Of a stretch of DNA of 64,000 nt, positions 46,348-57,930 are shown piece by piece. The notes beneath the pieces are model-generated. The model was not told the DNA's origin and searched no databases. It saw only the letters and a list, made by a program, of their open reading frames with translations. Position 1 is the stretch's first letter. Each line of letters starts with the position of its first letter. The DNA comes from Cornus controversa (Eukaryota; Streptophyta; Magnoliopsida; Cornales; Cornaceae), in assembly GCA_026545225.1 (NCBI GenBank), contig CM048845.1, positions 102,234,033 to 102,298,032 on the forward strand. Reading direction: 5' to 3'. Both the position numbers and the translations under genes were made by a program.

Positions 46348-46900
46348 TTAGCGGCGGTTAATGACCAAAATGGCGACTATGGATAGAGCAAAGATGATCC
46401 ATGAGATGATCTTGAGGCAGAGTGGTGAAGATGCTGTGACGGCAATGAGGAAAGCTGTGACCCCGGAGAGGACCCCCACATTCTCTAGTGCTCGAGCTAC
46501 ACCAGCGAACTTTGTAGACATGTACCTGGACACACAAATTGCGGCAACTGCAACTACCATGGCAAGACATAGCATATGAAAGGCTTTATGGAGTTTGTCA
46601 TCATTTTGATGCGACTGAGCAGCGATTGTGACCGCAGACTGAAAGCAAAATCCAGCTACCATCACCGGCCAGTCCAGATTGGGGTGGCCGGCATTAATTG
46701 GTGCAGGAGCTGCATGACCAATAACGGGTGGGCGTTCGGCAGCTGCTTCAGGATCTTGGTATTGCTGCTGCTCAACCACCGGGACTTCTGGATCAGCAAT
46801 GGAAGGAAGTGTTGGTGGAGGAGGGAGGCTTGGTGGCTCTGGTGGAGGAGGCGGGAGGTTTGGTACGTGGCTCAGACATTTCTTTCCTCTCTACGGGCAC
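46348..46900 (-). pseudogene. Copy D: membrane-protein family member, lost start and 4-bp insertion
   Basis: The last 143 codons are open and nearly identical to copy A (all four helices, ending LVINRR). At the N-terminus the family start codon is GTG instead of ATG (46898-46900). The codon-8 ATG is kept (46877-46879) but is followed by a 4-bp insertion (ACGT/CGTA) near 46865, which puts the proline-rich part out of frame and ends it at NTSFHC. Without an alternative upstream exon no full product can be made. The Copia element lies only 34 bp beyond the stop and has replaced the original 3' flank. Confidence 0.75.
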
Positions 46901-47735
46901 ACATAATTGTTTTTGCAGTACGTTATATATATATAGAAGAGGAGGGAGAAGGGGATGTAATGAAAGTGAAGGCACAAAGCTTTGTGAGTGGAGTCTGGAC
47001 TAGGATCCTCTGACTGTGTAATGAAAGTGAAGGTTTTGGAATCCTTTATTCACCGGGTGAAGGAGGTACCTTCACTGAAGGTACCGAAGGTCCTTCTCGA
47101 ATAAAGGTACACCATCAATCAAATATTTTCAAAACTTTGACTTTCAATACAAGTCTCTTATCATTACACAATCTCGTTGTTGCATTTTTTTTTAAAAAAA
47201 AAATTTCCTTAATTTTGGTAAAATCTTAATAATGATACAACAAAATATTTACTAAAACGCACCATATTTATACCCTCCCCGCAACTGAAGTTCAGTCTTC
47301 ACATTCAAGATCCTCTCTCTTGTTTTCGCACTTCCAATGATTGTAGTTCATTCCCTCTTAATTGTTAGTTGGGTAAATTATTCTGACATTTCCTCAAATT
47401 TGACTTAACTATCCTTACATTAAAGTTTTTAAAAAGAAAAATTATATTTCAATGATCAAAATTAAAAAATAATTGTTTTAAAATGACCCTAAATATATAA
47501 AAAGATGAATTGTCATCAATCTTAAAACTAAATTATTCTTTAGAACCATTTGAGGGTAGTTTTGACAAAGTGTTTTATGTAATTACTAAAAATAATTAAT
47601 TAATTAAACATATTAAATCTAATACTTCTCACATTCTATTATGCATCTTATCTAATATAGAATTGGAAACTGTGGTAATAATTAAACCCAACTTTGCATT
47701 CTAAAAATATAAAAATAAATATATATCTATATCTA
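46901..47735. other. 5' flank of copy D, shared with copy A
   Basis: Aligned with 15530-16833 except for the foldback. No gene is seen. Confidence 0.65.
47043..47107. repeat. 65-bp imperfect palindrome upstream of copy D
   Basis: The outer arms CCTTTATTC and GAATAAAGG enclose the nested inverted parts GGTACCTTCA and TGAAGGTACC. It occupies roughly the place of the foldback in copy A. Confidence 0.75.
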
Positions 47736-48290
47736 TCTATACTACTATTAAAAGTACAAAGACGTTTTTAGTTTCAGTACACTATTTTTTTAAAAAAAAT
47801 AGAAAAATAGAATTATAACTTATACAAAACCCTTTTTTAGTGTCACTACTTTATTTAATTATTTTTAAATAAAAAATAGAGTTATAACCTAAACAAAACC
47901 CTAAAACCCCTAAAATCATAAATACAAACACGATTCACATCAAGAGGTGATTCTTCGTCTCAGCTCTCATCAACTCTCATCAACAAGCATTCCAATTTGA
48001 TTTCCTCTCAACTCACATCAACTCTCATGTCAGTTTCTTTTCTTTTTTCGTTTTTTTATTATTTATTTTCTTTAATTTTTTTCCCAAGTAGGATTTTTTC
48101 TTGTATGTTTGTTCATGTGATTAGATGATCTATGCTATTTATTATCCATGATTTTTTGTCTTTTCTTACTATTTAATTATTATAAATCTTTTCTTTTTCT
48201 CTTTTTTATTATTATTTGTTTTCTTTAATTTTTTCCCCAAGTAGGGTTTTTATTGTATATTTGTTCATGTGATTAGATGTATACACAAAG
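47736..48290 (+). mobile_element. Helitron-like sequence (5' end only), copy D flank
   Basis: It begins TCTATACTACTATTAAAAGT, a typical plant Helitron start, and follows 16834-17370 throughout, including the AAAACCCTAAAACCCC telo-box-like run and the internal direct repeat. No 3' hairpin end was found, and the element may extend into the repeats that follow. Confidence 0.4.
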
Positions 48291-48699
48291 AGAAAAAAAT
48301 TTTGAAAGAAAAAAAAATTGAGCAAAATGCAATTCCAATAATTCCTCAAAGTAAGTCGATTACCTAATTCTACTTTGATAGGAGTCCAAGAAGAGATGCT
48401 AGATGAACTTGCATAAATCATGTAGGTAGAAATGAAAAAAAAATTAATATTTTAGTATTATTAGAATTATTATAAAACTAAATGATCAAAATTTAATATA
48501 TTTTTTTTCAAAAATTCAAGTTGATTATATAAATATATAAGTAACTATGTAATCATTTTTTCTCACTCAATCAGTAATTGGGTTAAAGATTTGCTTTCAA
48601 TTTGGAATTAGGATTTTTCAATTAAGATTATTTGTTTATAAATATATATATGATCCGAATTTAAACATAATTTTTATGCATGTAATTTAGGAGTTTTAG
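48291..48699. other. AT-rich DNA, nothing recognised
   Basis: No gene or terminal repeat. A purine/A-rich tract lies at 48290-48330. Confidence 0.45.
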
Positions 48700-48776
48700 G
48701 GTTTTCAATTTGAAATTAAAGTTTTTCAAAGAGAGTTTCAAATATGGAATTAGGATTTTTCAATTAGGGTTGTTTG

Positions 48777-48777
48777 G

Positions 48778-48850
<73 letters not shown>
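48777..48850. repeat. (TA)n(TG)n microsatellite
   Basis: About 20 TA units followed by about 12 TG units. The minus frame through it is a repeat artefact. Confidence 0.95.
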
Positions 48851-48854
<4 letters not shown>

Positions 48855-48883
48855 ATCTTAAATTTAGGTATTGAAATTAATGA

Positions 48884-48923
<40 letters not shown>
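48884..48923. repeat. (TA)n(TG)n microsatellite
   Basis: A second compound dinucleotide run of the same type. A plain (AT)n run follows at 49268-49288. Confidence 0.92.
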
Positions 48924-48924
<1 letters not shown>

Positions 48925-50530
48925 ATCTTTTATAGCTACTTTTTCTCTTTGTTGTCAAGAAAAGTGAAAAAAAATAAAAGAAAAATAAATAAGTTTCAAA
49001 TCAAATGATTATTGGTTTGGGCTTTTAGGATATGAAAATTTAAATCATCTAAGACCTTTAATATCTAAAGCTCGGCAAATAAATTTTTTTGTTTATTTGA
49101 GTTGCAAATTATAGTTTCATTAATCAGATAAAGCATACTGCTACTTTCATTAAAACTAAAATAAATAAACATAAGCCATAAGCAAATTAAACGAATTAAA
49201 ACATAATTTTCATGCATATAATTTAGGAAATTTTAGGGTTTCCAATTTGGAATTAGGATTGTTTGGTTATATATATATATATATATATGATCTTTTTTAG
49301 CTAATTTTTCTTTTAGTTGTTTAGAAAAGTGGGAAAAGATAAAAGAAAACTAAATAAGTTTCAAATTTCATTTTTTTTTTGTTGGCAGACTTTTAGGATA
49401 TGAAAATCTAACCCATCTAAGGCCTCTAATATCTGAAGCTCGGCAAGTAAAGATTTTTGTTTATTTGGGTTGCAAATTATGGTCTCATTAATCAAACAAA
49501 GCATACTGCTACTTTAACTAAAACTTAAATAAATAAACTTAATTTGTAAGCAAATTAAACTAATTAGAACATAATAAGATCAAACATAACTTAAGTTTGA
49601 CTCTAAGAGTTCCAATTAAGTGGACATTCCTTTGAAATACAAGCAATTTTCAAAAGTTTCACTATTTAAAATTGCCTAGCTGAATCAATTTTCTTTCAAA
49701 TCCAAACAATTTTCTTTCTAATCCAAACAAGTTTTTTTTTAAAAAAAATCCTCTTTTCTAATTTTTTTTTCTTTAACCTTGTTAATGCACTGGATTGCAA
49801 CCATATAAACTTGATGTTCTAGTCATAGTTATCTTCAATTTTTTTTAAAAATGCATAAAATTGACCTTAATTAATTTGACCTAAAGATAAATTACGTGGT
49901 TACCCTAAGCTTTTCATAGTCTACTTAATTAATAATTAGCTACTCGGTATATCATACTGAAATATTTTCTTAAAAGTCTATAGTCATTGAATAATTAGAG
50001 ATAATAGGAAACTGATACTCTTGTGGTCTCTCTAGATTAAATAATCTAATACTAAAAGAGATTAATGTTATAGCAAAGAATTCAAAAAAATTTAATGTAA
50101 GATTTGTTTCTATCATGACAAAGGTTAATTATTAGTCAATTTAGAAAAGATAGGTGTTAACTTTAACTCTGCGTATAGAAGAATATGCAGAGTTCAAGTC
50201 CTCTTGAGATAATATTATCATATTGGGTATGTGTGATTGAATTGAGTGTACATATTATCTGAATTTTGGGTATTGAAATTGATGAGTAAATGGATATGTA
50301 TATAATTTTTTTACCTAATTTTTCTTTTAGTTGTCAAGAAAAGTGAAAAAAATGAAAGAAAACTAAATAAGTTTCAAATCTCATGTTTTATGTTGTTGGC
50401 TTTTATTATGAAAATCTAACCCATCTAAGACCTCTAATATCTGAAGCTCGACAAGTAAAGGTTTTTGATTATTTAGATTACAAATTATGGTCTCATTAAT
50501 CAAACAAAGCATGCTACTACTTTCACAATT

Positions 50531-52136
50531 TGTTTTATTTTATCTTTATTTAGAATTGTTTAAATTCATTTTATTGGAGTTTGAATAAAATATTTACTCT
50601 TTGCTATATGTATAAGTGATGGCATGTGAGATATGTACGATGAATAAGTTTCAACTTTATACAAGCATATAGTAAATTTGTTTAATTTTATAAATTTGAA
50701 GCTTTACATAATGACTCATATTTTGAAAATTCAGAATATTATATTTTGTTCAAAAAATTATGTTTTCAATTTGGAATTAGGTTTTTATGCATTTGCTCCT
50801 TTTGTTTGTTAATGATATCTTTACTATAATTTGTGACTGTTTTTCATCGTTTAACATGAAGTGCCTTCCGTATAGTTGATCGACTTGGATTAGTTATGAT
50901 TAATTATTTTTCACAGTATCTATGCATCTTCCATTTACGTGGATTGTGCAATTTTATTGTCTATTGTACATTAATTTTTTTAATTTTGTGCTAGCTACTT
51001 TTAGTTAACTTGTTTATCTGAATCATTGTCTGAATTGAAAATCTTAGTATCATTTTTTGAATGTTCTAAAATCCATAAAGGGAGGTTAATACTTTTATTT
51101 TGTTGAATATCTTCTTGAAGATGCATATCAATGGTGAAGGCTTTGATTTTTTATATTTGTAACTCTATAATTATATCAGATTACCAACATTAAGGACATT
51201 ATTGAATTTGAAAGGGAAAACATGAAAGCTCTCTCTTTTTTCTCTCTAAAATTGGGTGAAAGGATGACAGGAAGCTATATCAGGTTATTTAACTAATTGG
51301 GATAGTTTTTAAATATATGTAAATTTCTCTGTCTTAGTCATTGTAATTTCAATTCAGGGAGATTGACACTCGTGGTGATTTTACTTTCTAATTTATTTTC
51401 CTTGTTGTTTTGAACTTAACTTGAATGTTGGTATTTTGAATGGTTTAATCATGAACATGAATTAGACAAAAAAAACTAACTTGAAAGGTTGGACGTTACT
51501 CATGAAAATTCAATGCAGAAAGAGAAACAAACTACAACTATATTTCTCTTAAAAATCCAATGCATTCCTAAAGTTGATGCTCTGAACTTTTCTTGCATCA
51601 TTACCTTTTAGAACAATATAATGCCTCTTATCCATCAGAAGTTGGAACTTAAATTGATTTCAATTAGATATTTATATATAATATAAAGCTACTGTGTAGT
51701 TTAAAGTACAAGTCCAGTCTTTCTATCTTATAGTTTTATTTTTAAACAATTTTTAGCGTTCATTTTTTTGGTTGCAATATTCTTGAGAAAATATACAAAA
51801 AAAAGTTGTTGGATTTAGTTTCAAATCCATATTTATTGACTTAATGTACATTTAATTGTGTATGTTGAGTATTATTTTTCAGTAAATTGTGTATGTTGAG
51901 TATCATTACTGTGCTATTACTAATTTTTTATTTATAGTAACATTTATAGTCCATTTTACTACTTAGTTTTAATCAGATCAATTTAGTTAGTCATTTTTTT
52001 TAAACAAGCCTGATTGTGAATAGTTCATTATTGGCTTCACATATCATTTTTTTCATGCTTAGTGATTCACAAAGTTTTGCTCTTGGGTGACTGGTCTAAA
52101 TTTAAGTACATCGCAGATGGTTGTGGGGGTGGGGAT
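50531..52136. other. Intergenic DNA, nothing recognised
   Basis: AT-rich, with no frame or terminal repeats. A short direct repeat (TTGTGTATGTTGAGTATYATT) occurs at about 51857 and 51888. Confidence 0.45.
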
Positions 52137-52168
52137 GGTGGTGGTGGTGGTGGTGGTGGCGGTGGTGT
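52137..52168. repeat. (GGT)n microsatellite
   Basis: About ten GGT triplets. They give the false glycine-rich frame on the plus strand and a proline-rich one on the minus strand. Confidence 0.95.
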
Positions 52169-52174
52169 TCTGAT

Positions 52175-52780
52175 TGTTGGGAATTTAATCCCCTTTCGTT
52201 CAGCAAAGCGGAAGCATGTCATCACATCAACAATCATACAAGCATATATGGAGATAATAATCAAACATATCCATGCACAACACAATATTTTACATGATTC
52301 ACCTAACTCTAGGGCTACATCTATGGAGAGAGATTTCACTATATTGAGAAGAGAATATACAACACACGAAAAGTATACCTACCACACACACTCTTTCACT
52401 CTCTCTTGGCATCTTTCTCCCAAATTACATATACTCTCTCCTCTCCTCACAGCACTCACCAACCCCTTACAGCTTTCCTCTCTCTCTTTGTTTCTTTCCT
52501 TTAACCCTACATCTATTTATTGAGTCTCCAAAACCAATTCCTTCTTGAACAATGATTCTCATACCTTATCTAACAAGAAATTACCAATTCAATCACAACT
52601 CTAAAATAGATATATACAACTTTCTCTCCAAGTTTTCAGCCTTGCTCCACAAGTCTTTATGCTTCCGAAACAGAAAAAGAAACTGCCGCAATTGAATTTG
52701 AGACACAAACCCAACAATCTCCACCTTAGCTCAAATTTCATCAATGCGCTCCTCCATAGCTCCACCTTGACTGAAGATTC
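52175..52780 (-). mobile_element. Copia 3' LTR with adjoining tract (broken element)
   Basis: The LTR is 52175-52716, with exact inverted tips TGTTGGG and CCCAACA. Next to it on the minus strand is a polypurine tract (AAGGTGGAGAT, 52717-52727), followed by GAAATTTGAGCT-type sequence common just before Copia 3' LTRs. The element therefore ran on the minus strand. Only this end survives. No second LTR is in the window. Confidence 0.75.
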
Positions 52781-53330
52781 CTTTATATATATATATATAT
52801 TTATAATAGATACATACATCTGTGTGTATATATTATACCATTCATTCACTTATCTGTTTGGATTCAAACATTTTTCAATATTCATAGTCTTTAGGACTAT
52901 CTTGTTTTGTTTCGTGGATCTTTACCAATTAATTTACCTTTCATAAGGAAACACTTGTGATCAAAGTTTTAGAAGATGTTAGGCTATATGACTCTGCTAG
53001 AGATCTCACAATTAACTGTTAACTTGGATACATTCAATTGTTTAATGTGTACTGTTGTCATTCAATATATATATGTATATATAAATGCTAGGTTGCATGT
53101 GAAATTGATTTAATAGTTTTCTTAAAAGAAAGGTATTTAGGGCATTAAATTCTAAATGGTCACTAATTGACAGTGGTTACCAAAATATAATTTTTCCAAA
53201 ATAAAAATTGAAAAGGAGAAAATCACTCTTTGTAAGGTGTATTCTATTAGAGAAAAAAATTGATAAAAAATATTTTAAGTGAAAACAAAAAAAGCCAAAA
53301 TAAAATATTATGAAAAGCCCGTTTTTGTCA
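52781..53330. other. AT-rich DNA, nothing recognised
   Basis: Short TA runs. No supported gene or terminal repeats. Confidence 0.45.
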
Positions 53331-53600
53331 GGGAATGGATCTTTTCGGTTCAAACCGATTCAGTCCTAATGGGACGAAAATTGAATCAACATGCTCGTTT
53401 TGCTTTTTGGCAATCCAAACAATGGAATCTGGAAAAAAGCACTATACGACATTAATTGTTGGTCAATTTCTATCTGGAAATGGGTCTTTTCGGTTCAAAA
53501 TGGCCCGATCACAACGAAACAAAAATGAAATCAAAATGCTCATTTTGTTTTGCCTTTTCATGGTCAGATTGAATCTGGTAAATAATTTGATTGAAGTTAA
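53331..53600. repeat. Imperfect direct repeat, two units of about 130 bp
   Basis: The segment GGATCTTTTCGGTTCAAA...ATGCTCGTTTTGCTTTT recurs as GGGTCTTTTCGGTTCAAA...ATGCTCATTTTGTTTTG, each followed by AATGGAATCTGG / AGATTGAATCTGG. The plus frame here is a repeat product. Confidence 0.65.
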
Positions 53601-53629
53601 CTTTTATTAGAGTATGTTATCATAAATTA

Positions 53630-56600
53630 TTTTTTTTTTAATGTAAGTTGTATATTGAAGATAAGAAGAACAAACAAAAGTTACAACAAAGATCCTTGGA
53701 ACAGAACAATGAGTCCATGGATCAAGTGAAATAAAAAAATAATTAGAAAGTATGAAAAGGAGAAACAGCAATGGAGCATAGTGGAGAAGTAACATTATGG
53801 CATCATTAGCATCCTAGAAAGAGATGTATCTGCATATGGGATTAGGATTAAACAGAAACTTAGTAAAAGCTTTGCTCCACTTAGTTCCCAATTCTATGGT
53901 CTGGTGGCTTCCTTGGAGGCCTGATGGAGGAGCTTGGGAGATGCCATGATGCTGCTAGAGCTCTTGTTGATCTGCTTTGTCTAAAGGAGCAACTTAGAAG
54001 CCTCAATTTGATGATTTCAGTGATAGAATTGATAGTGATCTGAGCTATTGAAGATCTATCTTTGTAGGTTCTCAAATTTCTTTCTTTCCAAATGAAGTAT
54101 ATACAAGCAGCCATGATAAGTCTGTGTGAGAGGAAATTTAGTGAGTGATCCCAATTTAATAAAGCCCAGTTGAGCAAATCTGGCTATAAAGAAGTTGGGC
54201 AATGGAAATTGAACAAATTTTGAAAATGGTTCCATATTTCAAAGCTAAAGCTACACTAAAAAAATAAGTGGTTGTGGGATTCTACAACTGCAAGGCATAG
54301 ACAACAGGCATTAGGTGTAGTTTTCTTGGACATGCATGGACTGTCAAGTGTTGATAGTTTGCCAAGTGCAGCAAGCTATAAGATAAAATTGTGTCTGGGT
54401 ATTTGAGGGTTGGTCCATATCAAATGTGTCCAGCTCAGAGATGGAGGTGGAGGGAAGATAGTTTCCAAAGTAATTTGAAGTGAAAAGGATTTCAGGTTGA
54501 TCCATAGGAAGGAATCAGGTTGATTTATATTGATTGATGGTAGGGATGATGTGTCTCTAAGTTCAGGCAGCATCTTTTAGAGATTTGAATGTATAGACCA
54601 GTGATCCTCATTCATTAATGAGCATACTTTGGCATATCTTCCTATTGCAGTGGTGAGAGTGATTGAATGGGCAACTTTCCTTTCTAGAGGACCACACTCA
54701 AGCCAATAGTCAAACCAAAGAGAGGTGGCTTCCCATTACCAATTTTGATAGATAAAAGTGGTCTTGTCAATCCTCTCAACTGGAGAAGTTTCCTTAGTGA
54801 CTATGAACAGTTGGATGGGAGTTTAATATCCCAAAAGCTCTTATCCTTCAGGATGACAGATTAGATCCATCTAGCCCATAAATTGCTTGGATTCTTGAAT
54901 AGAGACCATATATGCTTGGTCATGGCAGCTCTATTGAGTGAAGAAAGTAAGGGAAGGCCAAGTCCTCCACAAGATTTTGGGGTGCATACCTTAGCCCATG
55001 CAACCTTACAGTATCTCAATAAGCTCTCATTATGTGACCATATGAATGTTCTAAAGAGAGAATTGATTTTTGCAATCACTTTTTTGGATAAAAGGAAGAT
55101 GTTCATCCAATACAGCTGCATACTATAAGGGACTGATTTACAAAGTTTGACTCTACCAGCATATGAAAGACTTTTGGTAGTCCAATGAGAAATTTTACTT
55201 GAGATTTGATCAATTAAAGAGTTGCAGTCATTAGATGAAAGAGCTGAGGAAATTAATGGACCACCCAGATAAGTGAAAGGCAGTGTCCCAATGTTAAAGT
55301 ATAGCAAGTCTGTAATAGCTTGCTGTGTTGCAACAGGAACACCAGAAAAGTAAACATGACTTTTCAAAGAGTTGGCAGATAATCCTAATAGTGAGCAAAA
55401 AATGTCAAATCCCTCTTTAAGAACCTTTATCGCAGGAATACTACCATAGCTAAAGAGAAGGAGGTCATTAGCAAAGATGAGATGGGTTAGTGCAATTGGT
55501 TGACATCTCCAGTGGTAGACAAAGTTTGGGTTGTTAAAGGTTTGCTTGGTGAGGATGAGAGAAAGGACTTCTATTGCTATGACAAAAAGATAGGGTGATA
55601 AGGGATCACTTTGTCAAATCTCTCTAGAGCTCTTGAAAAATCCATGAATTTCTCCATTCAGTGAGATAGAGAATGTTGGTGTAGTGATGCAGAGTTCAAT
55701 CCATTTTACGAAGATAATGGAAAATCCTATTAGTTTGAGGCATTCCAAAATGAAGTCCCAACCAAAGGTATCAAAGGCCTTTTTCAAATCAATTTTGATT
55801 GCACATCTAGGTGGAGAGGAATGCTTATGGTAACCTCTGAAAAGTTCCTAAGCTAAGAAGATGTTATGTGCAATCCTCCTTGACTTGATGAAAGCAGATT
55901 GTGATTGATTGATGAAGGAAGGGAGAATGGGTTTGATCTTGTTAGCAAGGAGCTTAGAAATGCATTTATTTAGAGTGTTACAACAAGCAATTGGTTTGAA
56001 GTCATTCACTATGGAAGCATTATGAATCTTGGGAATGAGGGAGATCAAAGTGGAATTAATTTGCTTAAGCATTTTACCTGAAGCAAATAAGTCCTTGATA
56101 GCCCATGTTACATCTGGACCAATTAGGGACCAATTTTTCTTAAAGAAAAAGGATGAGTAGCCATCTAATCTCGGTGATTTTTCATTGCCAAAGAGAACAG
56201 ATATTGTTGAATTTTCAAATCAGTTGGGATAGAGGTCAGCAATTAATGATATGAAGGGGAAATGGGGGTCGTTATAAACTAGGATAGCAACTGAGTTCCA
56301 GGAAAGGGAGGTGATGATCCCATAAGGGAATGGAAATGGGATAAGAAGACTTGAAAAATATCATTCTTATCATAAATTGTGGCTCCAGCATCATTTGTCA
56401 AAGAAAGAATTTTGTTCCTATTTTATCTATTCTTAATTATTTTGAAGAAAAAAGAGGTGTTTTGATCACCAGCAGAAAGCCATTTAACTCTTGCATTTTG
56501 TTTTCAAAACTTTTCTTCACAGAGACAAAGGTGTGAATAAGATTGAAGAAGAGATTTTTCAAGGGTTCTAAGGTTGTGGTCAGTGGGATTTTGATCAAGC

Positions 56601-57107
56601 ATAGTCTGGCAAGCAGAGAGTTTAGACTTACATGACTAAACTTTGAGTGAAATGTCATTGTAATCATGCTTATTCAGGTTCTTGAGCAAAGGTTTAAGAG
56701 TTTTCAATTTCTGTGTGATTAAGAACATTGGCGAGCCTGAGATGGGTATGTTCCAAGCTTGTTCAACGATAAAAAGGAAAGCAGGATTAGAAGCCAAGAA
56801 ATTAAAGAATTTGAAGGGCAGTTTCCTTGTAGGTGCAGGGACACCTAGGTTTACAACGGCTGGACAATGGTCAGAAATGGATTGTGGAAGAAAATTATAT
56901 TTGGAGTTAGGGAATATGAAATGCGAGAAATGGTTAACAATTGCTCTATCAAGCTTTCTAGTAATATTAGCAATGTCAAAGCTTTGATTAGACCAGGTGA
57001 AGAACATACCTGTGAAGTTGAGATCATCAAGGCCAATGTGGTTGATACATTCTTTAAAATCATTCATCTCAGGAGTCCATCTGATGTTGCCTCCAAATTT
57101 TTCATCC
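53630..57107 (-). mobile_element. LINE (L1-type), 5'-truncated, with 16-bp target duplications
   Basis: Minus strand. It begins inside the endonuclease domain (EKFGGNIRWTPEMNDF, and the catalytic-region SDHCPAVV), then the reverse transcriptase (TLISLIPKI...FKPIACCNTLNKCISKLLANK, 55848-56072; FTYLGGPLIS and AGRVKLCKSV, 54861-55367), then the C-terminal part ending RPPRKPPDHR, a 3' UTR, and poly(A) (T run, 53630-53639). The duplication ATGTTATCATAAATTA lies at 53614-53629 and 57108-57123. Several stops and frameshifts break the frame. It is the same family as the fragment at 32831-34000. Confidence 0.92.
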
Positions 57108-57123
57108 ATGTTATCATAAATTA

Positions 57124-57930
57124 ATTTGGTTAACATGTGATTCTTGAGTTGAGGAAGCTAATGAAAATCCAAATAAACAATGCCTCAGTCAATATTACAT
57201 GGTAGCATTACTCTTTAATAATTAAACAATATGTTGTCCATTAATCTGGGTCAAGATTATGAGTCCTCTCAGCGACAAAAATCACGTAGAACTGTCAATT
57301 GGGTTAAGCAGCAATTGGAACTGAGCTAGGCTCAACATGGATAAACCCTAACACGCATGCATAACCCTATGGTAAAAAATAAATAAATAAGAAATGCTAT
57401 AATTAGAGAAACTTACTGAATTAATCCATTTCATAATCAACCAAATATATACAAGCCATAAAAAATGAGCATAAAGAAAGACTACATGGGCACAAAAGAA
57501 GCAGCTACCCCACTAAATCTTTTCACATATACTAATTTAACGCAATCAATCTCCCACCCTATTATAGGCTCCATTTGTTTCGATGTAAAATATTTTTTGA
57601 AAATTATTTCTAAAAATTTTTGGTGCAACCAAGTTAGCTATTCAATATTTTACAGATTAGTTGCATCAATCCAAACATTTTGGTGTAAAAATATTTTACA
57701 AGTATAACATTTTTCATTTTAAAATATGCAATCAAACACCGAATTTTTAAAAAAATATTTTTCAAAAAATATTTTACATCAAAACAAACGGAGTCATAAA
57801 GTAAAATTCGTTTACTTACGTAAAAAGAGTGTGTCCCATGGTGGTGGATAATACACAGACTTTCTTACTAAAATTTAGTCTTATTTAAGAAAGGTCACTA
57901 AGAAAATTTGATGTACTCATTAGCGTGTAG
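57124..57930. other. Gene-less duplication fragment, then start of the copy E unit
   Basis: 57190-57560 follows the copy A/C/E 3' flank (GAACTGTCAATTGGGTTAAG, AATAAATAAGAAATGCTATA, GGGCACAAAAGAAGCAGCTA, TCAATCTCCCACCCTATTAT), but at the place where the gene should begin the sequence turns into unrelated DNA with AATATTTT repeats. From about 57790 the boundary of the next unit begins (GTGTCCCATGGTGGTGGATA). Confidence 0.65.

Larger units (their letters stand above)
48700..50530. repeat. Threefold non-coding direct repeat
   Basis: Three copies (about 48700-49150, 49215-49560 and 50270-50530) share in order a GAATTAGGATT-type start (first two), AGAAAAGTGRRAAAARAT, AAATAAGTTTCAAAT, GATATGAAAAT-TAA, CATCTAAGRCCTYTAATATC, GAAGCTCGRCAA and CTCATTAATCA. 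The units are separated by unrelated DNA. There is no coding frame. They may belong to the Helitron-like sequence to the left. Confidence 0.75.

Noticed and set aside
48764-48958. 64-codon minus frame rich in HT and IY pairs
   Set aside because: Translation of TA/TG dinucleotide runs.
52062-52523. 153-codon glycine-rich plus frame
   Set aside because: It runs from a GGT microsatellite straight into a Copia LTR. No domain and no splice context.
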